From: Limnohabitans sp. MORI2
Lineage (GTDB): Bacteria > Pseudomonadota > Gammaproteobacteria > Burkholderiales > Burkholderiaceae_C
Length of the DNA stretch: 64,000 nt
Direction: 5' to 3'
Assembly: GCF_027925025.1 (NCBI RefSeq)
Contig: NZ_AP027058.1
Span: forward strand, 1,178,001 to 1,242,000
The notes beneath the pieces are model-generated. The model had not been told where the DNA came from, searched no databases, and worked only from the letters and a program-made list of their open reading frames with translations. Made by a program: the position numbers and the translations under genes. Positions 41,601 through 46,606 of this stretch are shown here, piece by piece. Numbering within the stretch: position 1 is the stretch's first letter; each line of letters starts with the position of its first letter.

Positions 41601-42231
41601 CCTCGACAGCAAAGCCACATGGGGCGACCTCATCCAAACCCTGCACGACTCTGGCTTGGGCCATGTGCAGCTTCAAGAGTCTGCCAACGTCACCATCGAC
41701 GACGACCTGTCTGCCGCCTTGTACGAATCTGGCATGTTGCAAGCCTTGCCCGAAGCCGCGATCACCATCCAAGCCAACACTGCGCTGCTCAACACCAGCC
41801 TCAAAGCCATGGCTGACTTGGGCGTTGACTCCGTCAGCGGCGAAGGCAAGCTCTATGTTGAATTGGGCATCAAGCCCGAAGACGTCCACACCTTGGCCGA
41901 CATGCACGACTTGTTCAGCGCCTTTGGCCTTGACCATGGCACAGATCACTCCTTGTTCGCTCAAAACCAACAAGCGGGCTTGGTCATCGACCAAACCACC
42001 TTCAGCAGCTTGGGCGCTGTGGGCGTACAAGAGTTGGTGGGCGAGCTCAGCAAGCTCGGCTTCACCGAACTCGATGTGGTTGGCAAGTCCCAAGCCGACG
42101 GCGCACATGTGTACGAAATCAACGTCACTGCACAAACACCGGTCTTGTCGCAAGTCCAGGTCTTGGGCTCTGCTGACCTCGGCGATTTGGCCCATGTGTT
42201 TGACCCAGACATCCTTAAAAACCATAAATGA
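23608..42231 (+). CDS. Giant repetitive T1SS-exported surface protein (6207 aa) with EF-hand-like alternating repeats
   Basis: The start is taken as the ATG at 23608; a TTG lies 6 bp upstream. No classical signal peptide is present. Layout by residue: 1-60 basic/amphipathic N-terminus with AALPLTAVLVEEVRAAQ, shared with the second giant; 60-200 Ala/Gln-rich; poly-Gly near 207; a beta-rich IDGYVQGA domain from about 233; 500-2790 irregular repeats of type LxxAGxxFxxxxxVxL; 2823-3312 five VCBS-like repeats; a second IDGYVQGA domain near 3454; 3954-5890 thirteen LSTSLKDLQKLGVDAV repeats, seven segments carrying EF-hand loops; and about 6060-6207 a C-terminal module shared with the second giant. 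RTX nonapeptides and a LapG-type TAAG/PAAG site near the N-terminus were not seen. Exporter and adaptor genes follow directly. A role as surface layer or adhesin is inferred. Confidence 0.9.
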   Translation: MTEKKNKSSKLVSSLKKGARGLLSGKKDLNKLAAALPLTAVLVEEVRAAQAKNQSGKAPAEAVKPQSANEQIQLDVNQGELVLDSAAIEEQASAEQSVQDAAANARDSLRAVLQDEIASAQATASASKIDPAAPDAGHQAIRSVLNDEINYEVAKALDASPKAAEVLAKLPDVSLPQGLTANLGAFPTGGAAAVAVAALGGGGGGVVSSAVSVVTGGSQLPPAVQLAFSGAAIDGYVQGATVNYQVKVNGVWTTVATTVTDAKGGYSFTGLDASYATGRVVIAGGGYDANTGQQVGEFISNASASEAGGYQAATPLTMILALSGLTEDEFKAQLGISEVADLGSFDPVEAMKTGNAALGEKVFSLQQGVYTLLQAASTVAGGGVSTSTSLNDAVAAVGKVIAANYAADLGVISLHDLTVGAIKEVAVGTYANAVTHAINLTNEKIAEYYTGLADAFREDPPSVESQSTIAGAKAAASVSQSSLLSALAVGTEGAVAAFESSFQAELTLQVNAFKEVAALAASDQDLTSTIANPVFLVQQALQYTGGLPTSTQIKDLAGEFTQISLAKLIDLNVSNVTLLGTNDRVELLMQGNGSTNTDAELATKLQDGLFASKYTVTLRVNDGDIAQLLKQLQTVDLHAVGIDMLKPIAGTLKISKADAISLIDEGLSFATGSFQLKPGDSLSFADVQKLVIDGGLKLADNTTVDLSGADVQLDTDTAFDLIAAGAKFTNADNLSLLLEARHLNGNAQAVVDKLLSLVGVGDASTGLSYVFDTSSRSPASGVTFTSGKLALSGLTLTEAQASALVHADISQSVKFSNTAISFSNTAYAGKVDAFVAELKDLFKAGIKDFTVTGDVSKDIATKLLNIDSSVVLHATVTEPLTASIAMGFAARGITPTNVNFDIDYVKNYILVDGNKLTSTITVNVPFSDDTITPTDFVNLIAAGVRFQSGIGSVLIKDTDTAFTMGSDAVANQLKLVNAGLKLALGSAPLTDASLTLANAQKLQAAHVNAADQVFGDITLQLSSADMAAANLKATLAALSYHDLNVRPISGSLTAAQVDALQTVKPGSPVHFEFASLQLDATSVAVAAQKAANYYSGLGITTAVVSATGMTYAQASALSAAGITKVNAGLVVTLDASAATGHFANLDSLAAMGFTKLSVPATSAITKAQFDEIIAEYPKFTFEPGSKIDLSDAANPGLVGTTLAKAAIYSAAGLTLTNMDTLAAKDISLSQAVSLAAKGAHFTSEVKGETLVIYKEANTATKTYLSDLSLNQVKSLFNAVAGGTDVVFKDFTSLRVSSTELGNLDAAMVAKLAKAGLPGISLIDSPSLTQVLKLSGSSLQFVGPVTLADKSITSVNDALVAIAKGAVFSGASLILKDTAALTSMISGGDLDGKPIGILKAKGVTTLDLSGSGISVQDATTLMNWGGIKFVNTQLLTGTTPIDVAVVGNLAALGVSVPSTAVISSSTNSVTFDQAYAVASNGGSIALKTGSNPVTAHVTVDATGKTALTYTEAATVLSKVQNAEFSGVNSIQLAAKNADFAAVVALAGKLQDAGIISIKLATGAALSVNIGQLQTLTTEGVSFVSGSDVRLQLTSGDLSAQFTAIGGLGSNTAGVGFIKAAGASLTLSSADFDKVTNGMKFVPADMVTVQVSSLNSSDLARYNTAGVDFVGAVGGKITISATAAQGVVDANTVKLLPTDVVTVSLNSTELNALTSGSVAAFKAVGVDNFAVATVNNVAPSVPLSAVKAILANQLSFTSNVTVDVPVTDAADLTYVIDNSGSLAGAGVKQVHVTGGEASLTMKQLSSLLAAGTGGVKFVDNIKVSVNTAADLAYFASSATDIQALQPVKELSLDASIINIPLATAQLLAKSYHLTPPATVSLDFAAATQLTQADVTALNSAGFVTFNFGGISVDPSAQLDAFVAKLTGAGYKPGELPVEVTGIMVNTTFAKLASAPTYDADKKLADFGFKDNTGFINKPSLNLVSAAAEKPADGDLLFDGKVFKVFDKGDWTEAKTIISPTGVAVKVIATNSDNAITSAELKALTSLTGGKLSFTGINLQLKDVAEATGLTAKTVTAYKAVGITSVDAGSLSGWDVKTVTAVQSAGLKFANVNSAKITDATVNLNDYQAMKGLGFTFNATTLLRDKAVDGTLSAPSLTAAVAQQLLVAKDIGLSGVVIKDGSLSASTALSLSKAGLIVSNVLVSGNVSVDDALALLNPSSTNSAPTFAVKGFFSGNTLTTTATKQTIDIDQALKLTKVLGLGDVRIKVEAGSADTPGLLPKLATLLAQDPSAKFATGSFLTCDSLTLSQAKQLFSLGGGLVSTGASGVELKLTLDSSNSNFSEILGVAQALKVKVIDCDSKPLTLSTTQYADYVASKITLEKVSGNIQLTVASPEDITYVVNNAVTLKGKVNLVTTGTSLTLTNEQFATYQAAGAAGVKFANTVAISVSLTQDQLDASNLASTLATLKAANVAGVVCLADKGLSNAAVTDLIKSGVTVLGSPTLKVQPEPEKVGELFSAGFNVQVTPDLTNVSISKALTLAAIDGVKTVSLVSGASELTVSQSDWLNPSARAIIDKVLLSTGSKPAMNITGVEAGKVESLLAEQGVIIKQLALQAGQSIITSTSQWDGRWTELTTGQNPKVIGLADANVTIAGVSSQSEVIRLASQTLVDKVYLSSSSGFKLDASNLTADDVASLAKVYYAGGAVSVINSLALKDIGSVTEDTNIASASLFTNDLSVGSSTLAKSVASIQYGSDSYEVRADVATKVSTPYGDLFINADGSYSFTTGGAANALVANAQQDLIFSYTVNNGTTVESSALTVRISGVNDAPVATFTAAQAVLEDATISGQLTSTDVDTVHSATYSLVGDPITGLTINADGSWTFDASSYDSLSKDATLPITVNYLVTDDKGATSTNSFVITVTGTNDAPTATFTAAQPVLEDTTISGQLTSTDVDTVHSATYSLVGDPITGLTINSNGSWTFDASSYDSLSKDATLPITVNYLVTDDKGATSTNSFVITVTGTNDAPTATFTAAQPVLEDATISGQLTSTDVDTVHSATYSLVGDPITGLTINSNGSWTFDASSYDSLSKDATFPITVNYLVTDDKGATSTNSFVITVTGTNDAPTATFTAAQPVLEDATISGQLTSTDVDTVHSATYSLVGDPITGLTINADGSWTFDASSYDSLSKDAQLPITVNYLVTDDLGLTSTNSFVITVTGTNDAPTATFTAAQAVLEDATISGQLTSTDVDTAHTATYSLVGDPITGLTINSNGSWTFDASSYDSLSKDAQLPITVNYLVTDDLGLTSTNSFVITVTGTNDAPQLSVSSQAQNVTEDQTVGVPSLQLLNGVATDVDSTTLSIQGPTVTAFMVDSAGNHISTVATFPSVLPLTPTTGAALWLDGTQLKINPAAEAFQFLNDGQKLEVSVSYKIADIDGGESSTATASFTVAGKSEGTSFSAKVIDGYVQGARVFYDTDGDGKYDVGEAFAITDAEGNYKLFVDNDKLVAGGKGNLIAELDWKEGEVEHFATDKFTGKILTGDLIAPEGFTYITPLTTLVALTVEKGQDPVVLAKSIANGLGLTASLQNYDPFASMTSTNPAVAAQAELVFKAQQMVFTVMQAATTALVEASPTLSNPLLTMAKAVTSAITTGKPAADLSDTLSAVSTSAINTLFKGDPVAVAKAGAIIDSINTVNAQIDDNYSGLSKALISKDPVAIAKAEAAAGVSQDLLISAVKSVAKTNDIAVIEKAGLTQAAVSQAVTDAVVSDPDLANANSIYKQTSGNLLQASLKSLAGKTAIAMDGVAVNPVTKDFDVSINYATSGDAAGAPAGALPGITAKDVAHKAISADDLNVTLNVTGQTQVNELAGVFAPANASLGALGIDHVNLNFADGDVANLLDAGSTLNLSINALATEGVDVSGTIDRTAQDALHLTDTQSTDLVLDGLHFAADDTIVLDVDASGTNLNTSLKQLQKLGVDAVSVAGGVDGINVDLGSDFNFSSMGGLPKFGDTNADGTLTATEQADLHVTLNATGSQLEGIADNASTFANAGIDQVAFDLTSEGQLQDLLNNDVALNQLVVGQLDAVVDFGSANVNVQSLGIDAQGDVTLEVAAAQGTHLSTSLKDLQKLGVDAVSVAGGVSGINVDLGSGFDFNAATGGVTLFGDANADGVLTAQEDGALHVTLNASSGDLGHLSDDAADFALAGVDEIFFDVGNEAGLTSLLTNQTALADLHNASLDVTVDIGGVHVGVDALHLDSGKITLDAEGASQGTHLSTSLKDLQKLGVDAVSVAGGVTELNLDLGSGSDAFSFSGSSVVSFEGDDNLRVTLSTTDAGQIDDLAKVAGNLHAAGIDAVNLDLSGQGGLNALLGTGTLSSEMQALDVELGKLEDAGVQAIVGISQDQAQEILKDAATFSFNADDTVVMHTDTAAQGTHLSTSLKDLQKLGVDAVSVAAGVTGINIDLGEGFNFNPVTGGVTLFGDTNGDGTISLQEDAALHVTLNASHADLVHLSDMSADASHFALAGVDEIFFNVGDEAGLTTLLADQPALKALEGASLDVTVDFGGVHVGVDALHLDSGKITLDAEGASHGTHLSTSLKDLQKLGVDAVSVAGGVGEISLNLGAGDFTWANGSVVNFEGDADLRVTLNSTDVGQLDDITLAATGLHTAGIDAVNLDLSGQGSLDSLLGTGNLVDEIALLDKQLDTLDHTGIQAIVGISDDQAQELVAKAADFTFDADITAAVHVDAATHGTHLSTSLKELQKLGVDAVSVAAGVSGINIDLGGSNDSFTLADGTVALFGDTNADGILSAQEDAALHVTLNTSDADLSDISADGNIFAAAGIDEVTFQLDATGLETLLGQSTELAALHVPNLDVTVDFGSVHVGVDALHLDDGKITLDAAGASHGTHLNTSLKDLQKLGIDAVSVAAGVHDINLNLGADTEGFQFTGGSDIRITGDEDLNVTLNVADASQLHDVAELAFHQVSNIGIDAVKLDLSGQGNLDTLLGAGTLKHDFAALEADLLEVHNDGLQSILGIDQVQAGELLAHGLNFQAQDTIVLNASVDASQGTHLSTSLKDLQKLGVDAISVAAGTAAINVDMGTGFNIDAVGGIALFGDTNADGTLTAQEADALHVTLNATGADLAALSAGDNASQFALAGIDEVSFKLDAQGLETLLSTANADELAALSAANLDVTVDFGSAHVSVHDLSLNVHDDVTDVVMHVQGSHLNTSLKDLQKLGVDAVSVAAGVSEINLDLGSDHGFQIQAGSLPAFDSQDIQVTLNVADAGQVDELANFIANDGSLFNAGIDAVKLDLAGEGSLDALLGRGQLGADFAALEADLATLRGDGVDSVHLDTIVAIDQAQAQQLVNANLHFNGADDVFLNASAGAHGTHLSTSLKDLQKLGIDAVSVAAGTTAINLDLGSGFDTNNADGFTSTGGIALFGDANHDGQLSVDEDNGLHVTLNALSGDLANLSSTSSALNTAGIDEISFTLNNEADLESLLGSSNLNALNNIALNHIDATVDFGSSHINVKDLSYNSADDKITYDLSHASQGTHLNTSLKDLQKLGVDAITVGAAVSDISLDLGSAFSLSNAQFQDASLPVFSGGTDLHVTLNVADATQLDAVAALHATDLLASGIDAVKWDLSGEGSLDTLLGRGLLSSDLSHLEASLASVRDNTALDTVIGIDQSQAHELLSAGLNFTFDSHDTALLNASAGAHGTHLSTSLKDLQKLGIDAVTVAAGVGEISVSLGADSLGALSATGMPVFGDTNADGSLSLAEDNALKVTLDVADLTQMGQVSALDNHVLSDAGIDAVRLDLIGSTFDLSSASEWTNLENALSAVRADSLDAIVGIDLNQAADLIGASFAHSFAAADTITLDASAGGHGTHLSTSLKDLQRLGVDAVSFDHDVKSIQVDGTDTHLLSATDIPEFNSALDVTLNLDKASLPDIGVMSKSLAEAGIDHLGVFSSDVSGADTLSALFGKLDSGLDITLKVDEAQTWTAGDNFALHGIDLLAGFHLDSKATWGDLIQTLHDSGLGHVQLQESANVTIDDDLSAALYESGMLQALPEAAITIQANTALLNTSLKAMADLGVDSVSGEGKLYVELGIKPEDVHTLADMHDLFSAFGLDHGTDHSLFAQNQQAGLVIDQTTFSSLGAVGVQELVGELSKLGFTELDVVGKSQADGAHVYEINVTAQTPVLSQVQVLGSADLGDLAHVFDPDILKNHK
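32074..33543 (+). repeat. Five 294-bp tandem repeats encoding 98-residue VCBS-like domains
   Basis: Exactly five units of 294 bp start at 32074, 32368, 32662, 32956 and 33250 and end at 33543, all in frame. Each encodes one domain with LEDATISGQLTSTDVDT, YSLVGDPITGLTIN, GSWTFDASSYDSLSKDA and SFVITVTGTNDAP, resembling VCBS/cadherin-like adhesin domains. Units 2 and 3 are almost identical in DNA. Units 1-3 end with DDKGATSTN while units 4-5 have DDLGLTSTN, indicating block duplication. Confidence 0.92.
35468..41290 (+). repeat. Thirteen-copy LKDLQKLGVDAV repeat, with EF-hand and non-EF-hand segments alternating
   Basis: Copies begin near 35468, 35920, 36382, 36864, 37335, 37812, 38275, 38758, 39226, 39721, 40210, 40705 and 41202, spaced 452-497 bp. 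Each has core LSTSLKDLQKLGVDAVSV. Segments after copies 1, 2, 4, 6, 8, 10 and 12 contain a loop such as FGDTNADGTLTAQED, with Asp/Asn/Asp/Glu at EF-hand positions 1, 3, 5 and 12. Segments after copies 3, 5, 7, 9, 11 and 13 lack it; most of these have SGQG-like and QDQAQE-like stretches instead. From copy 2 onward the two types alternate, giving six super-repeats of about 320 residues. A degenerate 14th copy lies at about 41785 in the C-terminal module. Confidence 0.88.
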
Positions 42232-42254
42232 TGTCAGTCAAGTAAGATTGGCAC

Positions 42255-44066
42255 ATGCTTAAAGCCTTAAGTTCACAAAATAAAACGGGTATTGCCGCTT
42301 CCGAGGCCCCGGTTCGCAAAATCCTCATGCAGTGTCGCAACGCGTTTTGGTACGCGTTTGGCCTGACCTTCGTCATCGACTTGCTCAGCGTCACGCCGCT
42401 GCTCTACATGATGAACACCATGGACCGCGTGCTGTCTAGCCGCAGCGGCGTCACCTTGGTTTCGCTCACCGTCATCGTCATTGCGTTTTACGTGTTCTGG
42501 TCCGCGCTAGAGTGGATTCGCTCTCGCCTCATGGTGCGCCTGTCTTTGCGCATCGACTGGGACTTGGCAGCCGATGTGTTTGACGCCTCTTTTCGCCGCT
42601 ACGTGGGCCGCAAAAACGTCAACGTCCACCAGCTCTTGGCCGACTTGCTGGCTTTGCGCCAGTTCTTCACGGGCCAGTCCGCCTTGTCGCTCATGGATGC
42701 GCCATTTGCCATTGTGTTTATTGGCATTGGTGCCTTGTTCCACCCATACCTCGCCATCTTCGCTGCGGTGTCGTCTGTCTTGATGATTGCGGTGTCTTAC
42801 TTCACCGTCAAAGTTACTAGCCCCATCCTCAAAGAAGCGCAAGACGCCAACACCGAAGCCTCCCGCGTGGCCGCCAACAGCCTGCGCCACGCCGAATCCA
42901 CCTTGGCTTTAGGCATGTTGGGCGCTGTGCGCAACCGCTGGTACGCCCAGCACCGCCACTTCCTCACCAACCAAGTCAACGCCAGCGAAGCCACGGGCCT
43001 CATGGGCGGCATGTCTGGCTTTTTGCAAAAAGCCATGCCTTCCTTGCAAATGGCTTTGGGCACATTCTTGGCCATGGAAGGCCTCATCACTGGCGGCATG
43101 ATCATGGTCGCCTCCATGCTCATTAGCAAAGCTGTGTCGCCCATCCAAAAACTCATTGGTAGCTGGAAAGACATCGTCGCCGCCCGCCAAGCCTATGAGC
43201 GCCTCAACGAACTCTTGGCCGAAGACCAACAGCGCGGCAAAAGCATGCAATTGCCCGCACCTCAAGGCCGCTTAGATGTCAAAGGCGCTACCGCCGTGCC
43301 CCCTGGCCACAACAAAGCTGTGTTGGCCGACATGAACTTCGCGCTCACCCCCGGCCAAGTTCTGGCGGTGGTGGGGCCTAGTGCGGCCGGTAAATCGTCG
43401 CTCGTCAAAATGCTCTTGGGCGTGTGGAAGCCCGCGCAAGGTAGTGTGCGTTTGGACGGTGTGGAAATCTCTGAATGGAGCCACGACGAAGTCGGTCCAC
43501 TCGTGGGCTATGTGCCCCAAGAAATTGACTTCTTCGAAGGCACAGTGGCCGAAAACATCGCCCGCTTGGGCGAGGTCGACCCCGCCAAAGTGGTCCAAGC
43601 CGCACAGCTCATTGGCATGCACGAGAGCATTCTGACTTTCCCCAAAGGCTACGACACCCCTTTGGGCGAAACCGGTTTTGCCTTGTCGGGCGGCCAGCGT
43701 CAGCGCATTGCCATTGCCCGCGCCATTTATGGCATGCCCAAATATGTGGTGATGGACGAACCCAACTCCAACCTCGACGAAGTGGGCGAAAACGCCCTGA
43801 TTGCCGCGGTGCAAGCTCTCAAAGACAACGGTGGCACGGTCATCATCACCACCCACAGGCCCCGTTTGGTCAGCATCGTCGACATGATGCTTGTGCTCAA
43901 ACAAGGCCGACAAGTCGCCTTTGGCACTGCCAAAGACATGCTTGAAGCCGTGCGTCGCCTGCAAGCCGTGCCCGCCACAGAGGCAGGCGAGGGCGCTCAA
44001 CAGCCCGCCGCTGAAGCCCCCACCGAGCCCACACCGTCCACTGCAGCAGCCGGGGGCACCGCATGA
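42255..44066 (+). CDS. Type I secretion ABC exporter, PrtD/RsaD type
   Basis: The 603-residue product has an N-terminal membrane domain (WYAFGLTFVIDLLSVTPLLYM and further helices) and a C-terminal ATPase with Walker A GPSAAGKSS, signature LSGGQRQRIAIARA and Walker B YVVMDEPNSNLD. There is no C39 peptidase or C39-like domain at the N-terminus, which separates it from the LapB/HlyB types usual for giant adhesins and places it with exporters of proteases and S-layer proteins. A Pro/Ala-rich tail of about 30 residues follows the ATPase. The start is 23 bp after the giant gene and the end overlaps the adaptor gene by 4 bp (ATGA), so the three are one transcription unit. It should export both giant proteins. 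Confidence 0.93.
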   Translation: MLKALSSQNKTGIAASEAPVRKILMQCRNAFWYAFGLTFVIDLLSVTPLLYMMNTMDRVLSSRSGVTLVSLTVIVIAFYVFWSALEWIRSRLMVRLSLRIDWDLAADVFDASFRRYVGRKNVNVHQLLADLLALRQFFTGQSALSLMDAPFAIVFIGIGALFHPYLAIFAAVSSVLMIAVSYFTVKVTSPILKEAQDANTEASRVAANSLRHAESTLALGMLGAVRNRWYAQHRHFLTNQVNASEATGLMGGMSGFLQKAMPSLQMALGTFLAMEGLITGGMIMVASMLISKAVSPIQKLIGSWKDIVAARQAYERLNELLAEDQQRGKSMQLPAPQGRLDVKGATAVPPGHNKAVLADMNFALTPGQVLAVVGPSAAGKSSLVKMLLGVWKPAQGSVRLDGVEISEWSHDEVGPLVGYVPQEIDFFEGTVAENIARLGEVDPAKVVQAAQLIGMHESILTFPKGYDTPLGETGFALSGGQRQRIAIARAIYGMPKYVVMDEPNSNLDEVGENALIAAVQALKDNGGTVIITTHRPRLVSIVDMMLVLKQGRQVAFGTAKDMLEAVRRLQAVPATEAGEGAQQPAAEAPTEPTPSTAAAGGTA

Positions 44067-45547
44067 GCAAGCTCACCGAACTCGTCGCCAAAGGCAAAGC
44101 CTTGGGCGACAGCCTCAAATCGCGCGTCACGCCACCCCCTGTGCTTGACGAATCAGGCCAACCCTTGGCCATTCAGCCGTCCAACACCACACGCGCCATC
44201 GAGAAAGCCAAAGAGGTGGACCAAAAGCTCAGCAGCTGGATCGACACCTGGAACCCCTACACCCCCGAAAAACTCGCCGACAAAGGCTTGCAACCTGTGC
44301 AAGTAGAGGAGTCCGACATTCGCCGTGGCGCGGCCAAGTGGTTTATGGGCTTTTTCGCCGTCTTTCTGGCTTGGGCACTCTTTGCCCCCATTGATGCGGG
44401 TGTGACGGTGCAAGGCTCGGTCAGCGTACTGGGCAACCGCAAAGCCATTCAGCACCCCACCGGCGGTGTGGTGCAAGAAATCATGGTCAAAGAGGGCGCG
44501 CAGGTCGAGGCCGGTGAAGTGCTCTTGCGCATCAACCCGCTCAAAAGCGAAGCCGAAATGACCGGCGTTGAGCTGCAATACATCAACTTGCTCGCCACCG
44601 AATCGCGCCTCAAAGCCGAGCGCGACGCAGCCAACACCATCACCTGGACCGACGAACTCGGCAAACACTTCAAAGACGACGACACCCGCGTGGCCGAAGC
44701 CAAAGCCCTGCAAGTGCAGCTCTTTAACTCGCGCCGTGCCGAATACAACAGCCAAGTCGCCAGCCTTAATGAGCAAATCAGCGGCCTAAGCGTCATGCTC
44801 AACTCCCGCAAAGTGCAGCAACGCAGCCTTGACGAGGAAATGACCAACACCCGCAAGCTCGCCAAAGACGGCTTTGTGCCCATGGCCCAAGCCAACCAAG
44901 CCGAGCGCCAAAAGAGCGACATTGACAGCAGCATTGCCAGCACCCAAGCCGACATTGCCCGTGCGCGCTTGCAAATCAGCCAGCTGCGCAGCGCTTTGCT
45001 CAAAGACGTCGACAACCAGCTGCAAGAAATTCAGAAAAACCGCGACGCCATGTCCTCACGCCTCGACTCGGCCAAATTTGACCGCGACTTGGCCGAAGTC
45101 AAAGCCCCCGTCAGCGGCAGCGTGGTGGGCCTCAAAGTGTTTACCGTGGGTGGCGTCATCACCAGCGGCCAAGTGCTCATGGAAGTTGTGCCCAAAGATG
45201 AAACCCTCATCGTCCAAGCCAAAATCCCCGCCACCATCATCGACAAAGTTCGCGTGGGCATGGCCACCGACATGCGCTTTACCGCTTTTAACCAAGCCAC
45301 CACCCCCGTTATCCCGGGCGTCATGAGCGTGGTCGGGGCCGACAAAGAGCCAGGCGCCAACCCCAACGAAGGCGAGTTTTACATGGGCCAAGTCGAAACC
45401 ACCAAAGAAGGCCTAGAGCTCTTAGGCTCCCTCAAAGTGCAGCCCGGCATGCCTGTGGACGTCATCATCAAAGCCGGTGAGCGCACCTTCATGAGCTACC
45501 TGCTCAAGCCACTCAGCGACAAGACGGCACGCGCCTTCAAAGACTAA
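44063..45547 (+). CDS. Type I secretion membrane-fusion (HlyD/PrtE-type) adaptor
   Basis: The 494-residue product has one membrane helix at about residues 93-110 (WFMGFFAVFLAWALFAPI), the lipoyl-like half-motif GNRKAIQHPTGGVVQEIMV, a long periplasmic coiled coil (about 180-320), then the second lipoyl half and beta-barrel region VKAPVSGSVVGLKVFTVGG. The cytosolic N-terminus of about 90 residues is longer than usual for PrtE-type adaptors, which may reflect substrate recognition. The start overlaps the exporter gene. A terminator (45568-45600) follows. It bridges the ABC exporter and the TolC-like channel encoded at 50949. Confidence 0.93.
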   Translation: MSKLTELVAKGKALGDSLKSRVTPPPVLDESGQPLAIQPSNTTRAIEKAKEVDQKLSSWIDTWNPYTPEKLADKGLQPVQVEESDIRRGAAKWFMGFFAVFLAWALFAPIDAGVTVQGSVSVLGNRKAIQHPTGGVVQEIMVKEGAQVEAGEVLLRINPLKSEAEMTGVELQYINLLATESRLKAERDAANTITWTDELGKHFKDDDTRVAEAKALQVQLFNSRRAEYNSQVASLNEQISGLSVMLNSRKVQQRSLDEEMTNTRKLAKDGFVPMAQANQAERQKSDIDSSIASTQADIARARLQISQLRSALLKDVDNQLQEIQKNRDAMSSRLDSAKFDRDLAEVKAPVSGSVVGLKVFTVGGVITSGQVLMEVVPKDETLIVQAKIPATIIDKVRVGMATDMRFTAFNQATTPVIPGVMSVVGADKEPGANPNEGEFYMGQVETTKEGLELLGSLKVQPGMPVDVIIKAGERTFMSYLLKPLSDKTARAFKD

Positions 45548-45567
45548 TATTTAGTTAAATTCGCCAT

Positions 45568-45600
45568 TAAAAGCCGCATCCATTTGGGTGCGGCTTTTTT
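45568..45600 (+). terminator. Terminator after the adaptor gene; left copy of a 33-bp direct repeat
   Basis: A hairpin with arms GCCGCATCC and GGGTGCGGC around loop ATTT is followed by six T. The whole 33-bp string from TAAAAG to the T-run is repeated exactly at 46387-46419, on the far side of the DUF4160/DUF2442 pair. Flanking bases are also partly similar (TTAAAT/TTAATT upstream). Confidence 0.88.
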
Positions 45601-45687
45601 ATTTTGACTCAGGTTTATTTCGTTCGACATCGGTATCGTTTGCGCAATTTCACAATTAAACCCAAGCACGCTTTGGTTTTCGTTAAA

Positions 45688-45939
45688 ATGCCAACAGTAT
45701 TAACAACCCAGAATGGATGGCGTGTGGTCATCTATCCAAACGATCATCGTCCGCCGCATGTACATGTCATCGATAAGGATAAGCACGCGAGGCTCCAGTT
45801 GTTATGCGACTTGGGCGGAGTGACGCTGATGAGCAATGTCGGCTTCACGCAAGCACAGATCAACACGATCAAGCTGTTCTTGGAGCAGCACATTGCAATT
45901 CTTTGCATGCATTGGGGAAGAATTCATGGATATCGATAA
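45688..45939 (+). CDS. DUF4160-family small protein
   Basis: From the ATG at 45688 the product has 83 residues: MPTVLTTQNGWRVVIYPND, then HRPPHVHVIDKDKHARLQL and a helical C-terminus. The HxPPHVHV segment is the hallmark of DUF4160. This family is frequently paired with DUF2442, as here, and the pair is often suspected to be toxin-antitoxin-like, without proof known to me. An in-frame TTG at 45604 would add 28 residues but starts inside the T-run of the terminator. The end overlaps the next gene by 14 bp, so translation is coupled. Confidence 0.8.
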   Translation: MPTVLTTQNGWRVVIYPNDHRPPHVHVIDKDKHARLQLLCDLGGVTLMSNVGFTQAQINTIKLFLEQHIAILCMHWGRIHGYR

Positions 45940-46357
45940 AAACTTAATAGATGACGCGGCGTATCAAAAAGCCACAGAAAGCGGGCAGCGTTTGTTGGCG
46001 CGAGGCCCAGTGGCCAAGCTTGCCAGATATGTGGCAGGGCGCATTCATGTGGAGCTAGACAATGGCTGTGCATTTGAATTTCCGGTCGCGCATGCGCAAG
46101 AGCTGGTAAATGCAAAGCCTGCAGACTTGCGCCAAGTAGAGGTCACTGCGGCTGGGTTGGGACTCTACTGGCCCACACTCGATGCTGATTTGTACGTGCC
46201 GAATGTACTCAAAGGCGTACTTGGCACACGTCAATGGATGGCGCACATTGGCGCTACTGGAGGCAAAGCTAAGACGCAAGCTAAATCTGTGGCTGCTCGA
46301 GAAAATGGCAAACGTGGCGGACGACCAAGCGCCAAGTCTATGAAAGTAAATTCGTGA
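45926..46357 (+). CDS. DUF2442-family protein with basic C-terminal tail
   Basis: From the ATG at 45926 (GGGGAAG 5 bp upstream) the product has 143 residues. The DUF2442 core is RIHVELDNGCAFEFPVAHAQ ... DLRQVEVTAAGLGLYWPTLDADLYVP. It ends in a basic tail (ENGKRGGRPSAKSMK) of a kind that could contact nucleic acid. With the overlapping DUF4160 gene it forms a two-gene cassette between two copies of one terminator, suggesting a mobile or recently inserted module unrelated to secretion. Confidence 0.8.
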   Translation: MDIDKNLIDDAAYQKATESGQRLLARGPVAKLARYVAGRIHVELDNGCAFEFPVAHAQELVNAKPADLRQVEVTAAGLGLYWPTLDADLYVPNVLKGVLGTRQWMAHIGATGGKAKTQAKSVAARENGKRGGRPSAKSMKVNS

Positions 46358-46386
46358 CTTGCTGTTTTAATTAATTTAATTGGCAA

Positions 46387-46419
46387 TAAAAGCCGCATCC
46401 ATTTGGGTGCGGCTTTTTT
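46387..46419 (+). terminator. Right copy of the 33-bp terminator repeat
   Basis: This is identical over 33 bp to 45568-45600 and uses the same hairpin and T-run (seven T here). It terminates the DUF4160/DUF2442 cassette before the AT-rich region of about 190 bp that precedes the second giant gene. Confidence 0.88.
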
Positions 46420-46606
46420 TATTTCCGCTTCCATATTTATTGATATTTTCTAATTATTTAAGTTGTACTTTAATATTATTAAATTTGTCGTTTTATTTAT
46501 TTGATTAGTTATTAAGAATTCCTAAATGAGCCTTAAAAATATAAATAAATGTTTATACTTAATCCATTAGGTTTCATTTAAACATTCACAGCAGGCAGGG
46601 AATCCA

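Noticed and set aside
23608..42231. Classification as a LapA/BapA-type RTX adhesin
   Set aside because: No GGxGxDxxx nonapeptides, no LapG-type TAAG/PAAG site in the first 250 residues, and the exporter lacks a C39-like domain.
45604..45939. Longer DUF4160 gene from TTG at 45604
   Set aside because: It would start inside the terminator T-run and adds residues not typical of the family; ATG 45688 gives the usual MPTV start.
46533..46559. Possible sigma-70 promoter (TTAAAA ... TATACT) before the second giant gene
   Set aside because: The TATACT at 46554 is good but the upstream hexamer is weak and only 15 bp away; in such AT-rich DNA chance matches are common.
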